From assembly GCF_027922185.1 (NCBI RefSeq), contig NZ_BSFE01000006.1:124001-188000 (forward strand): a DNA stretch of 64,000 bases, written 5' to 3'. Positions 8,510 to 17,661 of the stretch are shown here, piece after piece. The notes under the pieces were generated by a model. The model was not told where the DNA came from. It was given only the letters and a program-made list of their open reading frames with translations, and ran no database searches. The DNA is from Maricaulis virginensis. Lineage in GTDB: Bacteria; Pseudomonadota; Alphaproteobacteria; Caulobacterales; Maricaulaceae. Position numbers and translations under genes: made by a program. Numbering within the stretch: position 1 is the stretch's first letter; the number at the start of each line of letters is the position of its first letter.

Positions 8510-10105
8510 ATGTCCGACCTTGATCTTGCGCCTCTGCGCCGCGCCCTGATTTCCGTGTCCGACAAGACGGGACTGGTCGAGCGCGCCCGCCAGCTCGTCG
8601 ATGCCGGCGTGGAGATCCTGTCCACCGGCGGTACGCTGCGCGCCCTCAACGAAGCCGGTATCGCGGCCCGCGACGTGTCCGAGGTGACCGAATTCCCGGA
8701 AATGATGGACGGCCGCCTCAAGACGCTGCACCCGCGCGTGCATGGCGGCCTGCTCGGCCGGCGTGACAATGGCGAGGACCGGTCTGCCATGGCCGATCAC
8801 GGCATCCCGAATATCGACCTGCTCTACGTCAATCTCTACCCGTTCGAGGAGACGGTTGCGAAAGGCGCCGAAGAGGCGGACTGCGTCGAGAATATCGATA
8901 TCGGCGGTCCGGCCATGCTGCGCGCCGCCGCCAAGAACCATGCCTGGGTGAGCGTGTGCACCGACGGCGAGGATGTCGATGCCGTGCTCGCCGCGATGGA
9001 GGCTCATGAGGGCCACACGCCGCTCGCGCTGCGCAAGCGCCTGGCCGCCAAGACCTATGCGCGCACAGCCGCCTATGACGCCGCGATCTCGAACTGGTTT
9101 GCCGACACGCTGGAAGACGCCAGCCCGGCCTGGCGTGCCTTTGGTGGCAAGCTCGCCCAGCCGCTGCGCTATGGCGAGAACCCGCACCAGAGTGCCGCCT
9201 TCTACGCCACGCCTGAAAACCGGCCGGGCATTGCCACGGCCCGCCAGGTTCAGGGCAAGGCGCTGAGCTTCAACAATCTGGCCGACGCCGACGCCGCCTT
9301 CGAGCTGGCCGGTGAGTTCGATCCGGCCGACAAGGCGGCCGTGGTGATCGTCAAGCACGCCAATCCCTGCGGTGTGGCCACGCACGACGATCTCGCCGTC
9401 GCCTATGAGAAGGCCTTCGCGGCCGACCCGATTTCCGCGTTCGGCGGCATCGTTGCCATGAACCGCAAGCTGGACGCCGACACGGCCGGCGAGCTGGTGA
9501 AGATCTTCACCGAAGTGGTGATCGCTCCGGACGCTGACGAAGACGCGCTGTCGGTGCTGTCCGGCAAGTCGAACCTGCGGGTCCTGCTGACCGGCGGCCT
9601 GCCCGACGCGAAACAGTCCGGCTGGCTGACCAAGACCGTGGCCGGCGGTCTCCTGGTCCAGGAACGCGATACCGCGATGATCTCGGTCAAGGATCTCAGG
9701 ACCGTGACCCAGCGCGAACCCACCGAAGCCGAGCTGGCCGACCTGATGTTCGCCTGGAAAGTGGTCAAGCACGTCAAGTCGAACGCCATCGTCTATGCCC
9801 GCAACCTGTCCACGGCCGGTATCGGCATGGGCCAGACCAGCCGTCTGGAAGCGGCCCGCCTGGCGGTTCGCAAGGCCGAGGCAACCGCGCAGGAAAACGG
9901 CTGGGACGAGCCGCGCACCCAGGGCTCGGTCTGTGCATCCGACGCCTTCTTCCCTTTCGCCGACGGCCTGCACGCTGCCGCCGAGGCTGGCGCCACCGCC
10001 GTGATCCAGCCGGGCGGCTCGATCCGCGACGAGGAAGTCATCGCCGCGGCCGACGAGGCCGGCATCGCGATGGTGTTCACGGGCATGCGCCACTTCCGTC
10101 ACTAG
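8510..10105 (+). CDS. purH: Bifunctional AICAR formyltransferase / IMP cyclohydrolase
   Basis: 531 residues, normal length. The N-terminal MGS-like domain (about 1-145, with STGGT and GGRLKTLHP) closes FAICAR to IMP. The C-terminal domain transfers formyl from 10-formyl-THF to AICAR and carries the KHANPCG motif with the catalytic Lys-His pair at about 282-283. These are the last two steps of purine synthesis, in the cytoplasm. The start at 8510 is preceded by ACGGAG at a suitable distance. An intrinsic terminator follows 43 bp after the stop, so purH ends a transcript. Confidence 0.97.
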   Translation: MSDLDLAPLRRALISVSDKTGLVERARQLVDAGVEILSTGGTLRALNEAGIAARDVSEVTEFPEMMDGRLKTLHPRVHGGLLGRRDNGEDRSAMADHGIPNIDLLYVNLYPFEETVAKGAEEADCVENIDIGGPAMLRAAAKNHAWVSVCTDGEDVDAVLAAMEAHEGHTPLALRKRLAAKTYARTAAYDAAISNWFADTLEDASPAWRAFGGKLAQPLRYGENPHQSAAFYATPENRPGIATARQVQGKALSFNNLADADAAFELAGEFDPADKAAVVIVKHANPCGVATHDDLAVAYEKAFAADPISAFGGIVAMNRKLDADTAGELVKIFTEVVIAPDADEDALSVLSGKSNLRVLLTGGLPDAKQSGWLTKTVAGGLLVQERDTAMISVKDLRTVTQREPTEAELADLMFAWKVVKHVKSNAIVYARNLSTAGIGMGQTSRLEAARLAVRKAEATAQENGWDEPRTQGSVCASDAFFPFADGLHAAAEAGATAVIQPGGSIRDEEVIAAADEAGIAMVFTGMRHFRH

Positions 10106-10148
10106 GGCGGGGCGTGCCGCGTCAATGCGCGTGAATCCCTTTTTCATT

Positions 10149-10181
10149 GACCCTGGCCGGCCCCGCCCGCCAGGGTCTTTT
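10149..10181 (+). terminator. Rho-independent terminator of purH
   Basis: GACCCTGGC (10149-10157) pairs perfectly with GCCAGGGTC (10169-10177), and TTTT follows at 10178-10181. The next ATG (10183) starts one base later, so the terminator also sits in the translation-initiation region of the lipoprotein hydrolase. Confidence 0.75.
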
Positions 10182-10182
10182 C

Positions 10183-11055
10183 ATGTCGGGAAACACGATC
10201 CTGCGCGGCGGACTGGCCACGCTCATCCTTCTGCTCTCGGGGCTGGGCGGCTGCGCCATCGGGCAGGCAACCGGAATCACCACGCCCCGGCGCGATATCG
10301 CTGAACAGGTGGCCCTGCTCAGGCTGCACGCCACCATCGGGATACCCGCGGATGCCGCCGCGCCGGTTCCTGCGGCGATCCTGCTGCATGGTTGCGGGGG
10401 ATTGCGCCAGGTCCAGCCGGACTATGCCGCCGCCCTTCTCGAGGCCGGCTATGGGGTGATCACGGTGGATTCCAACAGCGCCCGCGGCATCGGCCGGTTT
10501 GCCGCGATGAGCCAGGTGTGCACCGCGCTGCGTCTGTGGGGCCGGGAACGGGCTGCGGATATCGAGGCGGCATTGGTGCTGGCCCGCGAGGACCCGCGCA
10601 TCGACGAAACCCGCCTCGCCCTGATCGGCTGGAGCCATGGCGGCTGGACCGTGCTGGATGCGCTGGACTATGCAGGCGAGGATCGCGCGCCACCCAGCCT
10701 CACAGCCTTGGAGACGCCGCCGCTGGCCGGTGTCCGCTCGGCTATCCTGCTCTATCCCTATTGCGGATTTCCGGTACGGGCCGACGGCCGGAGCTTTCCG
10801 TCAGACATTGCCGTCCATGCCATTCTGGCCGGCCGCGACATGGTCGCGCCCACAGGCGACTGCGTGAGGCTGTTCGAGCGTGCGGACACGGCCGGTCATC
10901 CGGTCGATCACGTCACCTGGCCCGGCGTGACCCATGCCTTCGACGAACCGGCGGCACCGCCGGATCCGCGGATGGAATACGATGCGGACGCGGCAGCCCG
11001 TGCGCGCGCCCGCATTATCGGCATTCTCGACAGTACCCTGCGCGATCAGGGCTGA
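10183..11055 (+). CDS. Putative alpha/beta-hydrolase lipoprotein (dienelactone-hydrolase-like)
   Basis: About 290 residues. The start at 10183 gives a lipoprotein signal with lipobox LGGC near residue 22, so the protein is probably anchored in the outer membrane or periplasmic face. Alpha/beta-hydrolase features are an oxyanion strand ILLHGCGG, the nucleophile elbow GWSHGG (serine near residue 151), an acid in the AGRDM segment and a late histidine in GVTHAF. The substrate is unknown. The start directly follows the purH terminator hairpin and has only a weak AGGG ribosome-binding site. The 3' end overlaps the convergent gdh gene by ten bases. Confidence 0.72.
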   Translation: MSGNTILRGGLATLILLLSGLGGCAIGQATGITTPRRDIAEQVALLRLHATIGIPADAAAPVPAAILLHGCGGLRQVQPDYAAALLEAGYGVITVDSNSARGIGRFAAMSQVCTALRLWGRERAADIEAALVLAREDPRIDETRLALIGWSHGGWTVLDALDYAGEDRAPPSLTALETPPLAGVRSAILLYPYCGFPVRADGRSFPSDIAVHAILAGRDMVAPTGDCVRLFERADTAGHPVDHVTWPGVTHAFDEPAAPPDPRMEYDADAAARARARIIGILDSTLRDQG

Positions 11056-14000
11056 GCGACAGCCGCCATCTCGCCGATCTGGGTCGAGGCAATCGCCAGC
11101 TTGGACAGGGTCCAGGTGCCGGACTCGTCCAGCTGCCGCTGCACCGAGTCGACCCGGCCGGCCTCTTCCTCATTGACCGTATTCCAGGCCTCGACAACCG
11201 CATCGGCCCAGTCGCGGGACGGATTCTCGATACCCGCTTCCAGCGACCCGCCGGCCTGGCGCGCGAAGCGCATCATCGATGCCGTCACCGCCTGCTGGTT
11301 GGCGTAGAAGTCTTCCATCAGACGACGGACCGCCAGACGATCCCAGTGCAGGTCGGACGAGACCTCCTGGCCGAGACCGCGCAGGCGATCAAACCGGAAA
11401 CGCGCGCCCGCCGCGTGGTAGATGTAGGCGGTCGAGGCAAGCGGCCAGTCGAAATCATTGGCCATATCGATCACGTCCGTCGACGAGGTCAGCGGCCGCA
11501 ATTCGGCAACCGACTGGGCCAGATCGGCCGGAGCGCCGGCCTTGACGAAAGCCGACTTGCGCTTCTTCACACCGGCGCGTTCATGCTCGGAAATGATCTC
11601 GTGCACCATGGAGCGCAATTCCTGCACGCCCGGCCGGTAGGAGGCAATCACGTCGGAGATCGAGCTGGCATTGGCCGTGGCTTCGTTGCGGCCGCGGCGT
11701 ACGAGCCAGTAGGTCTGGCGGCGCAGGAGGCGGATGATTTCCTCGTGCAGCTTGATCTGGACGTCGGCCGGAGCCTCATTGTCCAGCGCATTGATCGCCG
11801 CCGTCAGTTCTGCGAAGCCGAAGATACCCCGGCCGGCCTCGAAACCGCGGGCAATCGCGGGCACGGTCGCCGTGGTCGAATCGATCGCGCGGTGGATGAA
11901 GGTCGGACCGCCCAGATTGATCATCTCGTTGGCCAGCACCGTCGACACGATTTCGCGCTTCAGACGGTGCCCGTCCATCGCGGCGGAGAATTTGTGGACA
12001 CCCTCCGGGAAGTAGTTGGTCAGCATGTCCCGGAAGTGCGGATCGTCCGGCACGTCGGAGGCAACCAGCTGATCGAACAGGGTGATCTTGGCATAGGAGT
12101 TCAGCACCGCCAGCTCGGACCGGGTCAGGCCCTGGCCGCGGCCCTTGAGCGCGCGCATGCCTTCGGAAGAGGGCAGGCCCTCGACGTCGCGGTCCAGCCG
12201 CCCCTGCTTCTCGAGCGACAGCATGAAACGCTCATGCGCATCCAGATCGGCCTCGGCGGTATGCTCGGCCATGGAAAGGGCCAGCGTCTGGTCGTAATTG
12301 TGGCGCAGCACGTGTTCGGCGACCTCGTCGGTCATCGATTCCAGCAGCGTGTCGCGGTCTTCCCGGCTCATCTCGCCATTGCGGACCATCGGACGCAGCA
12401 GGATCTTGATGTTGACCTCGTGGTCGGAACTGTCGACGCCGGCCGAGTTGTCGACGAAGTCGGCATTGGCCCGGCCGCCAAGACGGCCGTATTCGATCCG
12501 TGCCGCCTGGGTGAAGCCCAGATTGGCGCCCTCGCCGATGACCTTTGCCTGCACCTGGTCGGCATTGACCCGCAGACCGTCATTGGTCTTGTCGCCGACT
12601 TCCCAGTGCTGCTCGTGCGTCGCCTTGGCATAAGTGCCGATACCGCCGAACCACAGGAGTTCCACTTCGGCCTTCAACAGGGCGTGGATCAGCTCGGTCG
12701 GGCTGACCGCATCCTTCGTCAGGCCGGTCAGCGCCTTGATCTCGTCGGTCAGCCTGATCGACTTCTCGCCCCGCGAGAAAACGCCGCCGCCCTTTGAAAT
12801 CAGCGAGGTGTCATAGTCCTGCCAGGACGAGCGTGGCAGGTCGAACAGACGCTTGCGCTCATTCCACATCGTCTCCGGATCGCCCGGATCGGGATCGATG
12901 AAGATGTCGCGGTGGTCGAAGGCCGCCACGAGACGGATCTGTTTCGACAGCAGCATGCCATTGCCGAACACGTCGCCGGACATGTCGCCCACGCCGATCA
13001 CGGTGAAGGGTTCGGACTGGATGTCCTTGCCCATCTCGCGGAAGTGGCGTTTGACGGATTCCCAGGCGCCGCGTGCCGTGATGCCCATCTTCTTGTGGTC
13101 GTAGCCGGCCGAGCCGCCGGAGGCGAAGGCGTCGCCGAGCCAGAAATCGAACTCGTCGGTCGCCAGCCCGTTGGCCGTGTCCGAGAAGGTCGCGGTGCCC
13201 TTGTCGGCGGCAACGACGAGATAGGGATCCTCATCATCCCAGCACAGCGTTGCGTCGGGATGTCTCACCACGTCATCGACAATATTGTCGGTAATGTCGA
13301 GCAGGCCGCGGATGAAGGTCTTGTAGGCCTCGCGTCCGGCTTCGAAAATCTCGTCGCGGCTGCCATTGCGGGGCAGGGCCTTGGGATAGAATCCGCCCTT
13401 CGAGCCGACCGGCACGATGACGGCATTCTTCACCTGCTGGGCCTTCACCAGACCCAGGACCTCGGTGCGGAAGTCGTCGCGCCGGTCCGACCAGCGCAGG
13501 CCGCCGCGGGCGACCGGGCCGAAGCGGATGTGCACGCCCTCGACATCTGGTGCCCAGACGAAGATTTCGCGATAGGGCTTGGGCAGCGGCAGCTCTTCGA
13601 GCAGTTCACTGGCGATCTTGATCGAGATCCGCGCCTTGGGCTGACCGTCGGCGCCGAGCTGGTAGAAATTGGTCCGCAGCGTGGCGCGGATCAGATGGAA
13701 GATCCGGCGCAGGGCCCGGTCGTGGTCGAGGCTCTTGACGCCGTCCAGCGCCTTGCCGATCCGCTCCTCGACATCCCAGACAGCGTCGGAACGCGTCTTG
13801 CGGTCGTCGGTGAAGGCAGGATCGAACTTGACGCGGGCCAGTTCCAGCAGGCCGCGGGCAATGTCCGGATAGGCGGCCAGCGCCTCTTCCTGGATGGCCT
13901 GGGAGGGGTCGAGCCCGGTTTGCTGGCGGTAGCGCGCGCAGGTGCGCAGGAAAGCCGCCTCGCGCCAGCTCACGCCGATCTCGACGATCAGACGGTTGAA

Positions 14001-15971
14001 ACCGTCATCCTCGGCGCGGCGGTCGGCCATCGCCAGAAGCGCATCCTCGAGCACCGGCGCCAGCGCCTTGACGTCCTGGCCCTTCAGCGCGTCGGACTTC
14101 ATCTCGAAGTCGTGCACATAGGCGCGGTCGACGCCCTGGCCATCGCTGGCGCGGCGATCCACCGGGAAACCGGTCTCCTGCACCACGTAGAGGCCGAGAT
14201 TCTCCAGAACCGGCATCACCCGGGACAGCGAAACCGGCTTGCCGACGCGGTAGATCTTCAGCCGCAGCTCATTGTCCGGATCATTGGCTTCGCGATAGAC
14301 ACGCACCGCGACCTGGTTGGGCGAATCCAGCCCTTCCAGCTTGATCACGTCGGCGAGGGCATCTTCCGGATCGTAGAGCTCGCGATAGCCGGCCTTGAAC
14401 GCGTCCTGATAGGACGGCATGCGCAGGCGGATATCCTCGGGCGCATTGCGGCGCACATGGGTTTCCAGATCGTCTTCCCAGGTGCGGGCCAGACGGGCAA
14501 CACGGCGTTCCAGCTCGCCGACTTCCGGCTCCGGGTGATCGAAGGGATTGAGCCCGATAATGTAGTGCACCCGGGCCAGCGAACCGTCGCCGAACTGCGG
14601 ATAGAAGGCCGAGAGGCGGCCACCGAACGCGTCGCGGATCAGCTCGCCCGCCTGCTCGCGGACTTTCGAGGAATAGCGCTCGCGCGGCACGAAGAGCAGC
14701 GCCGACACGAAGCGGTCGAACTGGTCGCGGCGGATGAACAACTTGGTGCGCGGCCGGTCATGCAGGTGCAGAATGCCGAGGCAGATTTCCAGCAGATCGT
14801 TCTCGTCGGTCTGGAACAGCTCGTCGCGCGGGAAATTCTCGACCGTATTGCGCAGCTTCTTGGCGCTGTGCGTACCGGGCGTCTTGCCGGCACGCTCGAG
14901 CACGCGGCGCACCTTGCGGCGGATCAGCGGCACCTGGGCGGCGGACTGGTCGTAGGCCTCGGCGGTGAACAGGCCGACAAAGCGCATCTCGCCGATCACA
15001 GCGCCGTCCTCGCGGTAACGCTTGACACCGATATAATCCATGTAGACGCGGCGATGGACGCGCGACTTCATATTGGCCTTGGCGACAATGATCGGGCTGG
15101 GCTCGCGCAGGAAGGTCTCGATGGCCGGCGTCAGAACAGCAGGTTCGGACCCTTTGCGCAGGACATGGCGATCGGGATCGCGCAGCACGCCGCGGCCGGT
15201 CTCCGGACGTACGCGCGGATGACGCTGGGCCATGCCGCCGTTTTCGTCGACCTCGAAGTCATAGATGCGGCAGCCCAGGAAGGCGAAATGATCGTCGCGC
15301 AGCCAGCGCAGGAACTCGCAGGCCTCCGTGAGCTCTTCCGGCGAGGCATTCGTGGTCGCCTGGGCGAGATGGGCAATGGCCTCGTCCATCTGGGCGCGCA
15401 TGTCGGCCCAGTCCTCGACCGTCACGCGGACATCGTCGAGGGTCGCGGTGACCCCTTCGATCAGCGTGCGGCGGGACAGATCGTCCAGCGGCGGCAGATG
15501 GACCTGAATCATCGACTCGGCGAGACAGCGCCCGCCCTGATCGACCCGCGCGCCGTCATTGTCGCGGCGCACCTGAACGATCGGGTGGAACATGGCCAGG
15601 ATGTCGTAACCCTGGGCGCCGATTTCGCCCATCACGCTGTCGACGATAAAGGGCCGGTCGCGGCCGATGATCTCCAGCACGTCGCGCGGCAGCTCGCTGC
15701 CGTCGTCCCGGGTGGCCGTGCGCATCCGGACGAGGATCTCCTCACCATTGCGCTGTTCGCCATAGTGCCAGAAATCGACGCACATGGATGCCAGATCGGC
15801 GGCCGCGACCTGTTCCAGGTCTTCGGCCAGGGCATCGTCGTAGATCTGCGAAAAGAAGGACGTGCCCGTCTCTCCGCACTCGCTGCCATAGCGATCCTGC
15901 CAGCGCGAACGCGCGGCCTCCATGAATTCGTCACGGGTGTACGCGTGCGCGACTCCGACGACCGCCCCCAT
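11046..15971 (-). CDS. gdh: NAD-specific glutamate dehydrogenase, large (about 180 kDa) class
   Basis: 1641 residues, the size of the large bacterial NAD-GDH class (GdhB/Gdh2). It deaminates glutamate to 2-oxoglutarate with NAD, linking amino-acid catabolism to the TCA cycle. The catalytic dehydrogenase core lies in the central-to-C-terminal part, with PVARGGLRWSDRRDDFRTE and VGSKGGF segments holding the substrate lysine and glycine loop, then GVGDMSGDVFGNGM. The long N-terminal half carries ACT-like regulatory regions. The start at 15971 was chosen for a GGGAG ribosome-binding site. A 518-bp upstream gap contains strong secondary structure. Confidence 0.93.
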   Translation of the reverse strand: MGAVVGVAHAYTRDEFMEAARSRWQDRYGSECGETGTSFFSQIYDDALAEDLEQVAAADLASMCVDFWHYGEQRNGEEILVRMRTATRDDGSELPRDVLEIIGRDRPFIVDSVMGEIGAQGYDILAMFHPIVQVRRDNDGARVDQGGRCLAESMIQVHLPPLDDLSRRTLIEGVTATLDDVRVTVEDWADMRAQMDEAIAHLAQATTNASPEELTEACEFLRWLRDDHFAFLGCRIYDFEVDENGGMAQRHPRVRPETGRGVLRDPDRHVLRKGSEPAVLTPAIETFLREPSPIIVAKANMKSRVHRRVYMDYIGVKRYREDGAVIGEMRFVGLFTAEAYDQSAAQVPLIRRKVRRVLERAGKTPGTHSAKKLRNTVENFPRDELFQTDENDLLEICLGILHLHDRPRTKLFIRRDQFDRFVSALLFVPRERYSSKVREQAGELIRDAFGGRLSAFYPQFGDGSLARVHYIIGLNPFDHPEPEVGELERRVARLARTWEDDLETHVRRNAPEDIRLRMPSYQDAFKAGYRELYDPEDALADVIKLEGLDSPNQVAVRVYREANDPDNELRLKIYRVGKPVSLSRVMPVLENLGLYVVQETGFPVDRRASDGQGVDRAYVHDFEMKSDALKGQDVKALAPVLEDALLAMADRRAEDDGFNRLIVEIGVSWREAAFLRTCARYRQQTGLDPSQAIQEEALAAYPDIARGLLELARVKFDPAFTDDRKTRSDAVWDVEERIGKALDGVKSLDHDRALRRIFHLIRATLRTNFYQLGADGQPKARISIKIASELLEELPLPKPYREIFVWAPDVEGVHIRFGPVARGGLRWSDRRDDFRTEVLGLVKAQQVKNAVIVPVGSKGGFYPKALPRNGSRDEIFEAGREAYKTFIRGLLDITDNIVDDVVRHPDATLCWDDEDPYLVVAADKGTATFSDTANGLATDEFDFWLGDAFASGGSAGYDHKKMGITARGAWESVKRHFREMGKDIQSEPFTVIGVGDMSGDVFGNGMLLSKQIRLVAAFDHRDIFIDPDPGDPETMWNERKRLFDLPRSSWQDYDTSLISKGGGVFSRGEKSIRLTDEIKALTGLTKDAVSPTELIHALLKAEVELLWFGGIGTYAKATHEQHWEVGDKTNDGLRVNADQVQAKVIGEGANLGFTQAARIEYGRLGGRANADFVDNSAGVDSSDHEVNIKILLRPMVRNGEMSREDRDTLLESMTDEVAEHVLRHNYDQTLALSMAEHTAEADLDAHERFMLSLEKQGRLDRDVEGLPSSEGMRALKGRGQGLTRSELAVLNSYAKITLFDQLVASDVPDDPHFRDMLTNYFPEGVHKFSAAMDGHRLKREIVSTVLANEMINLGGPTFIHRAIDSTTATVPAIARGFEAGRGIFGFAELTAAINALDNEAPADVQIKLHEEIIRLLRRQTYWLVRRGRNEATANASSISDVIASYRPGVQELRSMVHEIISEHERAGVKKRKSAFVKAGAPADLAQSVAELRPLTSSTDVIDMANDFDWPLASTAYIYHAAGARFRFDRLRGLGQEVSSDLHWDRLAVRRLMEDFYANQQAVTASMMRFARQAGGSLEAGIENPSRDWADAVVEAWNTVNEEEAGRVDSVQRQLDESGTWTLSKLAIASTQIGEMAAVAQP

Positions 15972-16144
15972 GTGGCGCTCCCTGTGGTCTGTTGTGGTTC
16001 TTGAGGCGAGCCTAGCCCTGTTTTCCCCGCACGCAAGCCATGTACGCCGTTGAAAACGCAAACAAGCCATTCTTTTTGGCAGGAGCGGAGATTTTTGGGG
16101 AAGCGGGGCCATGCCGGCCCAGATTTCACGCCGCAAGCAGCGAC

Positions 16145-16308
16145 GGTACCGCTTGTGACGATAGCGGCACCGCCGGGTAGGGACAGGGAACCCGGCGGTG
16201 CCTGGCAGACCTCATCGGCAGGCTGGGGGGACGCTCGTTTGAGGCCTGATCGTCTGGAGCGGCCATCATCCTGCCCGCTCGAGGGGAGGAGAACAGGGCA
16301 GGGCGGCC
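16145..16308 (-). other. Structured gene-free region upstream of gdh
   Basis: The gap 15972-16489 has no credible gene. It holds a perfect 13-bp inverted repeat (16166-16178 with 16190-16202, 11-base loop). A competing stem (16145-16153 with 16163-16171, one mismatch) shares bases with the first. A further hairpin has CCTGCCC (16270-16276) pairing GGGCAGG (16296-16302) inside GGCC flanks. Read on the minus strand this could be a gdh leader; on either strand it could be a small RNA. No T tract follows the hairpins. Confidence 0.35.
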
Positions 16309-16470
16309 ACTCGTTACTCATGTAGGAAGGCGGGGACTGAATCCAAGACCGTCAATGCCGAAAATTGCCGGCCCGGACACAGCCGTTTCCACCGCGTTCG
16401 GGAAACGATATGGCGTGCGACAGTCTCCGCGCCAAGGGCACGGCCCGTCACACTCTCGTGAGCCCGTCGG

Positions 16471-16488
16471 CCCGCTCCGGAGAGCGGG
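16471..16488 (-). terminator. Hairpin directly after the isochorismatase-like gene
   Basis: CCCGCTC (16471-16477) and GAGCGGG (16482-16488) form a 7-bp stem beginning two bases after the stop codon of the leftward gene. No U-rich tail follows, so it may be a processing or protective hairpin rather than a full terminator. Confidence 0.35.
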
Positions 16489-16489
16489 T

Positions 16490-17041
16490 TCAGCCTGCCG
16501 TTTCTGCCAGGCGTGGCCACTGCCGGTCGATGGCCTCGAGGCTGAGTGACGGCGCCAGACGGCCTGCCAGGTCGAAGGCCAGGGCCCGGGTTTCCGCGAC
16601 ATCGCGCGGCGCAACGGCGAGCGCCCCCACGGCTTCAGGCACCAGGGTCAGCGGAATGTCCCGGGTCTGGGCGTCGAACAGCGTCGCCAGGATCGAAAAG
16701 GGCGCGGAAAATCCGACCAGAAGACAGTCCCGGCCGGTATTGCGCGCCATGAACTGGTGAAAATAGCTGTCCGAGAACGCCGACAGGCCCCGCCGCACGA
16801 AAACAGGTTCCCGCGTCAGGGGTCGCAGGGCAGGCACCGGTGTGCGGTCCGCGCGTGCGCCGTCTGTGATGGCGTGCTGGCAATGGCAGATCGACCAGCC
16901 ATCGGCCCGGGCCCGGCGCAGCAGCGCCTCGATCCGGGTCATGGCTGCATGATTGTCCGCATCGATCCGGCCATCCGGCCCCTCGACCCGGTCACGCTGG
17001 CAATCGAGCAGGATCAGCGCCGGGTTATGGGCGTTCGTCAT
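16490..17041 (-). CDS. Isochorismatase-like hydrolase homologue with altered active site
   Basis: 183 residues with the isochorismatase/cysteine-hydrolase fold: first strand ALILLDCQRD with the catalytic Asp13, then LSAF and the helix start GFSAPFSILAT. Active family members use Asp-Lys-Cys. Here the lysine position reads Arg (VFVRRGLSAF) and the nucleophile position reads Ser116 instead of Cys. The reaction may therefore differ, or the protein may be a non-catalytic binder. The start at 17041 has a GGAGG site nine bases upstream and overlaps the stop of the acetyltransferase gene by four bases, so the two are coupled. Confidence 0.75.
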   Translation of the reverse strand: MTNAHNPALILLDCQRDRVEGPDGRIDADNHAAMTRIEALLRRARADGWSICHCQHAITDGARADRTPVPALRPLTREPVFVRRGLSAFSDSYFHQFMARNTGRDCLLVGFSAPFSILATLFDAQTRDIPLTLVPEAVGALAVAPRDVAETRALAFDLAGRLAPSLSLEAIDRQWPRLAETAG

Positions 17042-17661
17042 GCCGCTTCCTCCTTCGATTTCTTCTTGTCTTTCCTGGCCTGTTCCTTTTCGGCCTCGAG
17101 CCGTTCGAGCGACAGGTCGAACGGGCCGGGGCGGTCCCACTCGCCATCGGGGCGGATCAGGACCATCGGATCCGTATCCGCCGTGATCGCATTGGCCGGC
17201 GGGATCAGCTCGCGCTCGATCTCGACATAGGCGTAGTCCGAGAAATAGAACTCCGGCCGGTCCGGTCGAACGCGAAAGCCATGCGTCCGCCAGTATTTCA
17301 CCCGGTTGAGCTGGGCATGCCCGATGACGCGGCGATAGCCGCGGCGGGCGCTGTAGCGCAGGGCTTCCTGCATCAGCACCCGCATCACGCCGTCGCGCCG
17401 GTATTGCTGCAGCACGGCCGCACGCTCCACCTTCGCGAAGTCGGCGAACCAGCGCAGGCGCAGCACGCCGACAGGCTCGCGCCCTTTCCAGGCAATCAGG
17501 TGCGAGGCCGCCACCAGGTCGTTGCCGTCATACTCTTCGGCATAGGGCGCTTCCTGCTCGCCCAGATAGATGACACCGCGCAAGGTCATCGCCATGACCA
17601 CCTGGTCGAGCGTGCGGGCCACCGTCACGTCAATCACTGTCCCGTCCGTCGCATCCGTCAT
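17038..17661 (-). CDS. GNAT-family N-acetyltransferase
   Basis: 207 residues. The segment RGVIYLGEQEAPYAEEYDGND followed by HLIAWKGREPVGVLRLRW matches the early strands of ElaA-like and AHL-synthase-like GNAT proteins. The acyl-CoA loop region follows as QQYRRDGVMRVLMQEAL, and YWRTHGF ends the core. The last 50 residues are a charged tail rich in Glu and Lys, unusual for a GNAT and perhaps a partner-binding extension. The start at 17661 has GGGAGG upstream. It is overlapped by four bases at both ends, making a tightly coupled three-gene operon. The substrate is unknown. Confidence 0.78.
   Translation of the reverse strand: MTDATDGTVIDVTVARTLDQVVMAMTLRGVIYLGEQEAPYAEEYDGNDLVAASHLIAWKGREPVGVLRLRWFADFAKVERAAVLQQYRRDGVMRVLMQEALRYSARRGYRRVIGHAQLNRVKYWRTHGFRVRPDRPEFYFSDYAYVEIERELIPPANAITADTDPMVLIRPDGEWDRPGPFDLSLERLEAEKEQARKDKKKSKEEAA

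Noticed and set aside
6566..10147. Very long minus-strand frame across the dehydratase and purH genes
   Set aside because: Antisense to two clear enzyme genes; His/Arg/Gly-rich low-motif translation typical of GC-rich shadow frames.
12912..16004. Open frame of about 1030 codons on the plus strand opposite gdh
   Set aside because: It mirrors the codon bias of the gdh gene on the other strand, shows no family motif, and runs through the gdh catalytic region.
16050..16325. Small plus-strand gene in the gdh upstream gap
   Set aside because: It would be translated straight through the strongest hairpins, lacks a ribosome-binding site and has no protein-like pattern.
15972..16489. RNase P RNA, SRP RNA or tmRNA in this gap
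   Set aside because: None of their conserved cores could be found on either strand.
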